Shown piece after piece: positions 61,678 through 64,000 of a stretch of DNA of 64,000 bases. The DNA lies in assembly GCA_035629175.1 (NCBI GenBank), contig DASPIL010000091.1, positions 1-64,000 on the forward strand. The letters run 5' to 3'. Position 1 is the first letter of the stretch. Each line of letters starts with the position of its first letter. The translations under genes were made by a program, and so were the position numbers. The notes below the pieces were generated by a model. It saw only the letters and a program-made list of their open reading frames with translations, was not told where the DNA came from and did not search any database. This stretch comes from Verrucomicrobiia bacterium. Its GTDB lineage: Bacteria > Verrucomicrobiota > Verrucomicrobiia > Limisphaerales > DASXHY01.

Positions 61678-62418
61678 TGGGACATGTTGAATCTTGATCA
61701 TGGCAGCCCGGTTCCGCTCCGTGCGCAGGTGGAGAAGTTGCTGCGGGACCTCGCGTTGCAGCCCCAGTACCAGAAAGGGGGATTGCTTCCGGACGAAGTG
61801 GCGCTTGCCGCGCAGCTCGGCGTCAGCAGGGGAACCGTCCGCTCGGGGATCAGCAAGCTCGTGTTCGAAGGGGTCTTGGAACGGAAGGCAGGCGTCGGCA
61901 CCCGCGTGTCAAACCGTCATCTGGAATCGGGAATTAGCGCGTGGCGCAGCTTCACGCGTGAGATGGCTTCCAAGGGTATTTCGGTGGAGAATTTTCGACT
62001 CGATTTCCGCCTCGTTAAGGCCGGAGTCGATGCCGTGCGCACATTGAACCTGGACGAAGGTGCATCGCTGTGGCGCCTGGATCGCGTTCGCGGATGGGAC
62101 GGAAAACCCGTCTTGCACAGCACCTCATGGTTTCATCCGCGCATCGGGCTGAAGGGCAATGAAGACACCTCGAAGCCGGTTTACGAGATGATTGAGGGTG
62201 CCACTGGCGTTCGGCCGAGTTATGCGCGCGAGGAGTTTCTGGCTGTAGGCGCGGATTCCCGCCTGGCGCGCCTGCTGGACGTCAGGCGCGGCACCCCGCT
62301 CCTGCTGCGGCGTCACATCGTATTTGACCAGGGAAACCGGCCGTTCGAATACGCCGAGGTGCATTACGTGAGTTCCCGATTCACGCTCACGCTTGAGATG
62401 CGGCGGGGTGAAGCATGA
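61675..62418 (+). CDS. GntR-family regulator with UTRA ligand domain (HutC type)
   Basis: 247 residues from ATG 61675; ATG 61684 (giving MLNLDHGSPVPLRAQ) is equally possible, and neither has a clear Shine-Dalgarno. A winged-helix DNA-binding domain (about 10-75: GGLLPDEVALAAQLGVSRGT-VRSG) precedes a UTRA ligand-binding domain (about 95-240: LWRLDRVRGWDGKPVLHSTS, FAEVHYVSSRF-like EYAEVHYVSSRFTLTL). Such regulators release DNA on binding a sugar phosphate. Stop overlaps the ROK gene start. Confidence 0.9.
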   Translation: MWDMLNLDHGSPVPLRAQVEKLLRDLALQPQYQKGGLLPDEVALAAQLGVSRGTVRSGISKLVFEGVLERKAGVGTRVSNRHLESGISAWRSFTREMASKGISVENFRLDFRLVKAGVDAVRTLNLDEGASLWRLDRVRGWDGKPVLHSTSWFHPRIGLKGNEDTSKPVYEMIEGATGVRPSYAREEFLAVGADSRLARLLDVRRGTPLLLRRHIVFDQGNRPFEYAEVHYVSSRFTLTLEMRRGEA

Positions 62419-63368
62419 CCTGTCTCGCCGTTGATTTCGGAGGAACCAGAATTAAGCTCGGCATTGTGCGCGACGGATCCGTCCTGGCGCATCGGGTGAT
62501 TGCGGCGCAATCCGATCAACCTCTCGCATCGCGGCTGGAAGCCGTGGCCGCGGCGCTTGAAGCTCTTTGTCAGGAACAGGGAATCGCGACCGGGACCTGC
62601 GATGGAATTGGTTTTTCATACCCAAGCATCATTGATCGCAGGAACGCGCGGATCCTGGATCACTTCGGAAAGTTCGGCGATGCCTCCACAATCGATCTGC
62701 GGGGCTGGTCGCGTGAACGCCTGCGTCTGCCGCTTGCGATAGACAACGATGCGCGAATGGCCCTGATTGGAGAATGGCGGCACGGCGCGGGCCGGGGCTG
62801 TGACAATTGCGTGATCGTGACCCTCGGCACAGGGATTGGGGTCTCAGCAGTCATCGAAAGTCACGTGCTTCGGGGAGTGCACGGACAGGCTGGAATCCTG
62901 GGCGGCCACATCACGCTTCAGCCCGCGGGTCCGCAGTGCGTTTGCGGCAACAAGGGTTGCGCCGAAGTCGCGGCTTCCACCTCTGTCATCGGGAAGCTTG
63001 CGCGCGAACATCCTGCGTTCGGGTCCAGCGCCCTGGCTCGGGAGGACGTGGTGGACTACGCGGCAATATTCCGGCTCGCAGCAAAGGGTGATGCCTGTTC
63101 CGTCGCGCTGCGTGAACAAAGTTTACAAGTCTGGTCAGCGCTCGTGGTAAATCTGATTCACGTGTTTGATCCAGAGCGCGTCATTCTCGGTGGCGGAATC
63201 ATGGGCAGCGGTTCCGTGATTGTTCCTGCCATTCAGGCATACGTGGAGCGACACGCTCACACCCCGTGGGGAAAAGTCACGGTCGTGCAATCCAGCCTCG
63301 GCGACCACGCCGCGCTGGTTGCCTGTGAATGGCTCGTGCAGGAGGAAATGGAGAAGGTTCTGAAATGA
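62415..63368 (+). CDS. ROK-family sugar kinase
   Basis: 317 residues. ATP-binding motif AVDFGGTRIKLGIV at the N-terminus, catalytic-region DNDARMALIGEWRHGAGRGC with the base Asp, and zinc site CVCGNKGCAEVAAS preceded by GILGGHITLQ. These fit active ROK hexokinases (glucose, fructose or mannose kinase) rather than ROK repressors, since no N-terminal helix-turn-helix is present. ATGA overlap with both gntR and the next gene. Mannokinase is the likely role by context. Confidence 0.9.
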   Translation: MTCLAVDFGGTRIKLGIVRDGSVLAHRVIAAQSDQPLASRLEAVAAALEALCQEQGIATGTCDGIGFSYPSIIDRRNARILDHFGKFGDASTIDLRGWSRERLRLPLAIDNDARMALIGEWRHGAGRGCDNCVIVTLGTGIGVSAVIESHVLRGVHGQAGILGGHITLQPAGPQCVCGNKGCAEVAASTSVIGKLAREHPAFGSSALAREDVVDYAAIFRLAAKGDACSVALREQSLQVWSALVVNLIHVFDPERVILGGGIMGSGSVIVPAIQAYVERHAHTPWGKVTVVQSSLGDHAALVACEWLVQEEMEKVLK

Positions 63369-64000
63369 AGCGAAGCAACTACGACAAGTTTCCCAAGATT
63401 AATGTTCCGAACGGTGCCGGCGCGTGCGTGGAGGGCTGGGGCCAGTGTGCCAGGCGTTTGCAGCAGGCCGTTGCGAAGCGGGACAGTTCGCGAACCGTCA
63501 TCGTTGTCGAGTGCTACCCCGGGGTCAACGAATCGGAAATTCTTAATGAGCTCAAGCCGCACATGCCCCATGCCGCCTGGGTGCGCAGCTCCGAGGCCAT
63601 GCTCGAACCCGACAGAATCGATGCACTGATCGCTCCCTTTCTCGGCGGCGATGATCCCGTGTTTGGTTTTCTTGGCGGCCTCACGCTGCCGCAGTTTTTC
63701 GAACCCGCGAAACTGGAGCACTTGAGGTCTCAGGTCGCGGCAGCCCGGCAAGGCGTCGTCGTGGTGCTCGGATGTGGTGCGGCGCTTGTAACGGCTGGAG
63801 ATATCCTGGTATACGCGGATCTCCCCCGTTGGGAGGCACAGGCACGGTTTCGCCGCAACGAAGCCAGCAATCTGGGTGCAAGCAATCAGACGCTGCGGAC
63901 CAGCCTGCAATACAAGCGCGCATTCTTTATCGACTGGCGCGTCGCGGACCGATGGAAGCGGCCGCTGATCCGAAGGTGGGATTTTCTGCTCGATACAACC
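63365..64000 (+). CDS. Class I mannose-6-phosphate isomerase-like protein, 5' part
   Basis: 212 residues are visible; the gene runs off the window end with no stop. Starts MKRSNYDKFPKINVPNGAGA with an ATG overlapping the ROK stop. It contains an N-terminal nucleotide-kinase-like region (VIVVECYPGVNESEILNELK, FLGGLTLPQFFEP) and RWEAQARFRRNEASNLGASN, a block I remember from long (about 590-residue) class I phosphomannose isomerases of this phylum. The zinc-binding isomerase domain would lie downstream. Would convert mannose-6-phosphate to fructose-6-phosphate. Confidence 0.75.
   Translation, partial: MKRSNYDKFPKINVPNGAGACVEGWGQCARRLQQAVAKRDSSRTVIVVECYPGVNESEILNELKPHMPHAAWVRSSEAMLEPDRIDALIAPFLGGDDPVFGFLGGLTLPQFFEPAKLEHLRSQVAAARQGVVVVLGCGAALVTAGDILVYADLPRWEAQARFRRNEASNLGASNQTLRTSLQYKRAFFIDWRVADRWKRPLIRRWDFLLDTT

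Noticed and set aside
1-64000. tRNA, rRNA, insertion sequence, phage or defence islands
   Set aside because: No cloverleaf, rRNA-like stretch, transposase, integrase or recognised defence cassette was found by reading; the lone FRG gene is not enough to call one.

Overview
The window looks like chromosomal DNA of a Gram-negative bacterium of the phylum Verrucomicrobiota, most likely the former subdivision 3 (Limisphaerales/Pedosphaera-like). This is inferred from the gene families: a TIGR04073-type exosortase-associated lipoprotein, HpnH/HpnJ radical SAM proteins, pseudopilin-head domains, secreted RCC1 and very large secreted repeat proteins, a complete Tol-Pal set and scattered short palindromic elements. 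No rRNA, tRNA, CRISPR array, phage or insertion sequence was seen. Most of the window is ordinary chromosomal coding DNA with many 1-4 base overlaps between co-transcribed genes.

Layout. 1-4593: MacB/FtsX-like ABC exporter operon (ATPase end, permease, FRG-domain protein, second permease, membrane fusion protein). 4701-8312: secreted RCC1 protein, then a two-gene spermidine-synthase-like pair. 8386-10509: sigma-70 factor followed by two single-span membrane proteins that may regulate it. 10667-12150: secreted LysM protein and an outer-membrane barrel. 12355-15656: hpnJ, hpnH and a tiny lipoprotein. 15737-23890: TPR protein, ispE, TIGR04073 lipoprotein, tatC, tatA and a Tol-Pal operon with two pal genes. 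24248-30251: membrane protein, threonine aldolase-like enzyme, NSS transporter with its tiny partner subunit, obg, rpmA, rplU.

30407-41217: lspA, an RluD-like pseudouridine synthase, a Ser/Gly-rich PRC-barrel protein, a CHASE-PAS histidine kinase, lemA plus an M48 protease, an FmdB-type zinc ribbon protein and a tandem GH43 glycosidase. 41411-49280: giant secreted protein with six Cys-paired repeats, a possible frameshifted lipoprotein remnant, a 785-residue unknown, then korB. 49313-57512: korA, HAD phosphatase, TPR and coiled-coil proteins, Nudix hydrolase, two cyclophilins, nusB, PHP phosphoesterase, ftsY. 57517-64000: ribD, ribE, two small genes, and a sugar operon (MFS porter, GntR regulator, ROK kinase, phosphomannose-isomerase-like protein cut by the window end).

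How they fit together: much of the window serves the cell envelope (Tol-Pal, Tat, LspA, lipoproteins, hopanoid tailoring, efflux, periplasmic isomerase), mixed with housekeeping genes (obg-rpmA-rplU, nusB, ftsY, ribD-ribE, ispE). The last operon appears self-contained and regulated by its own GntR protein through two matching operator-like sites. The best candidates for undescribed biology are the sigma factor with pseudopilin-headed membrane partner, the FRG protein inside an exporter operon, the C-x4-W-x21-C repeat protein, and the exported spermidine-synthase-like protein.
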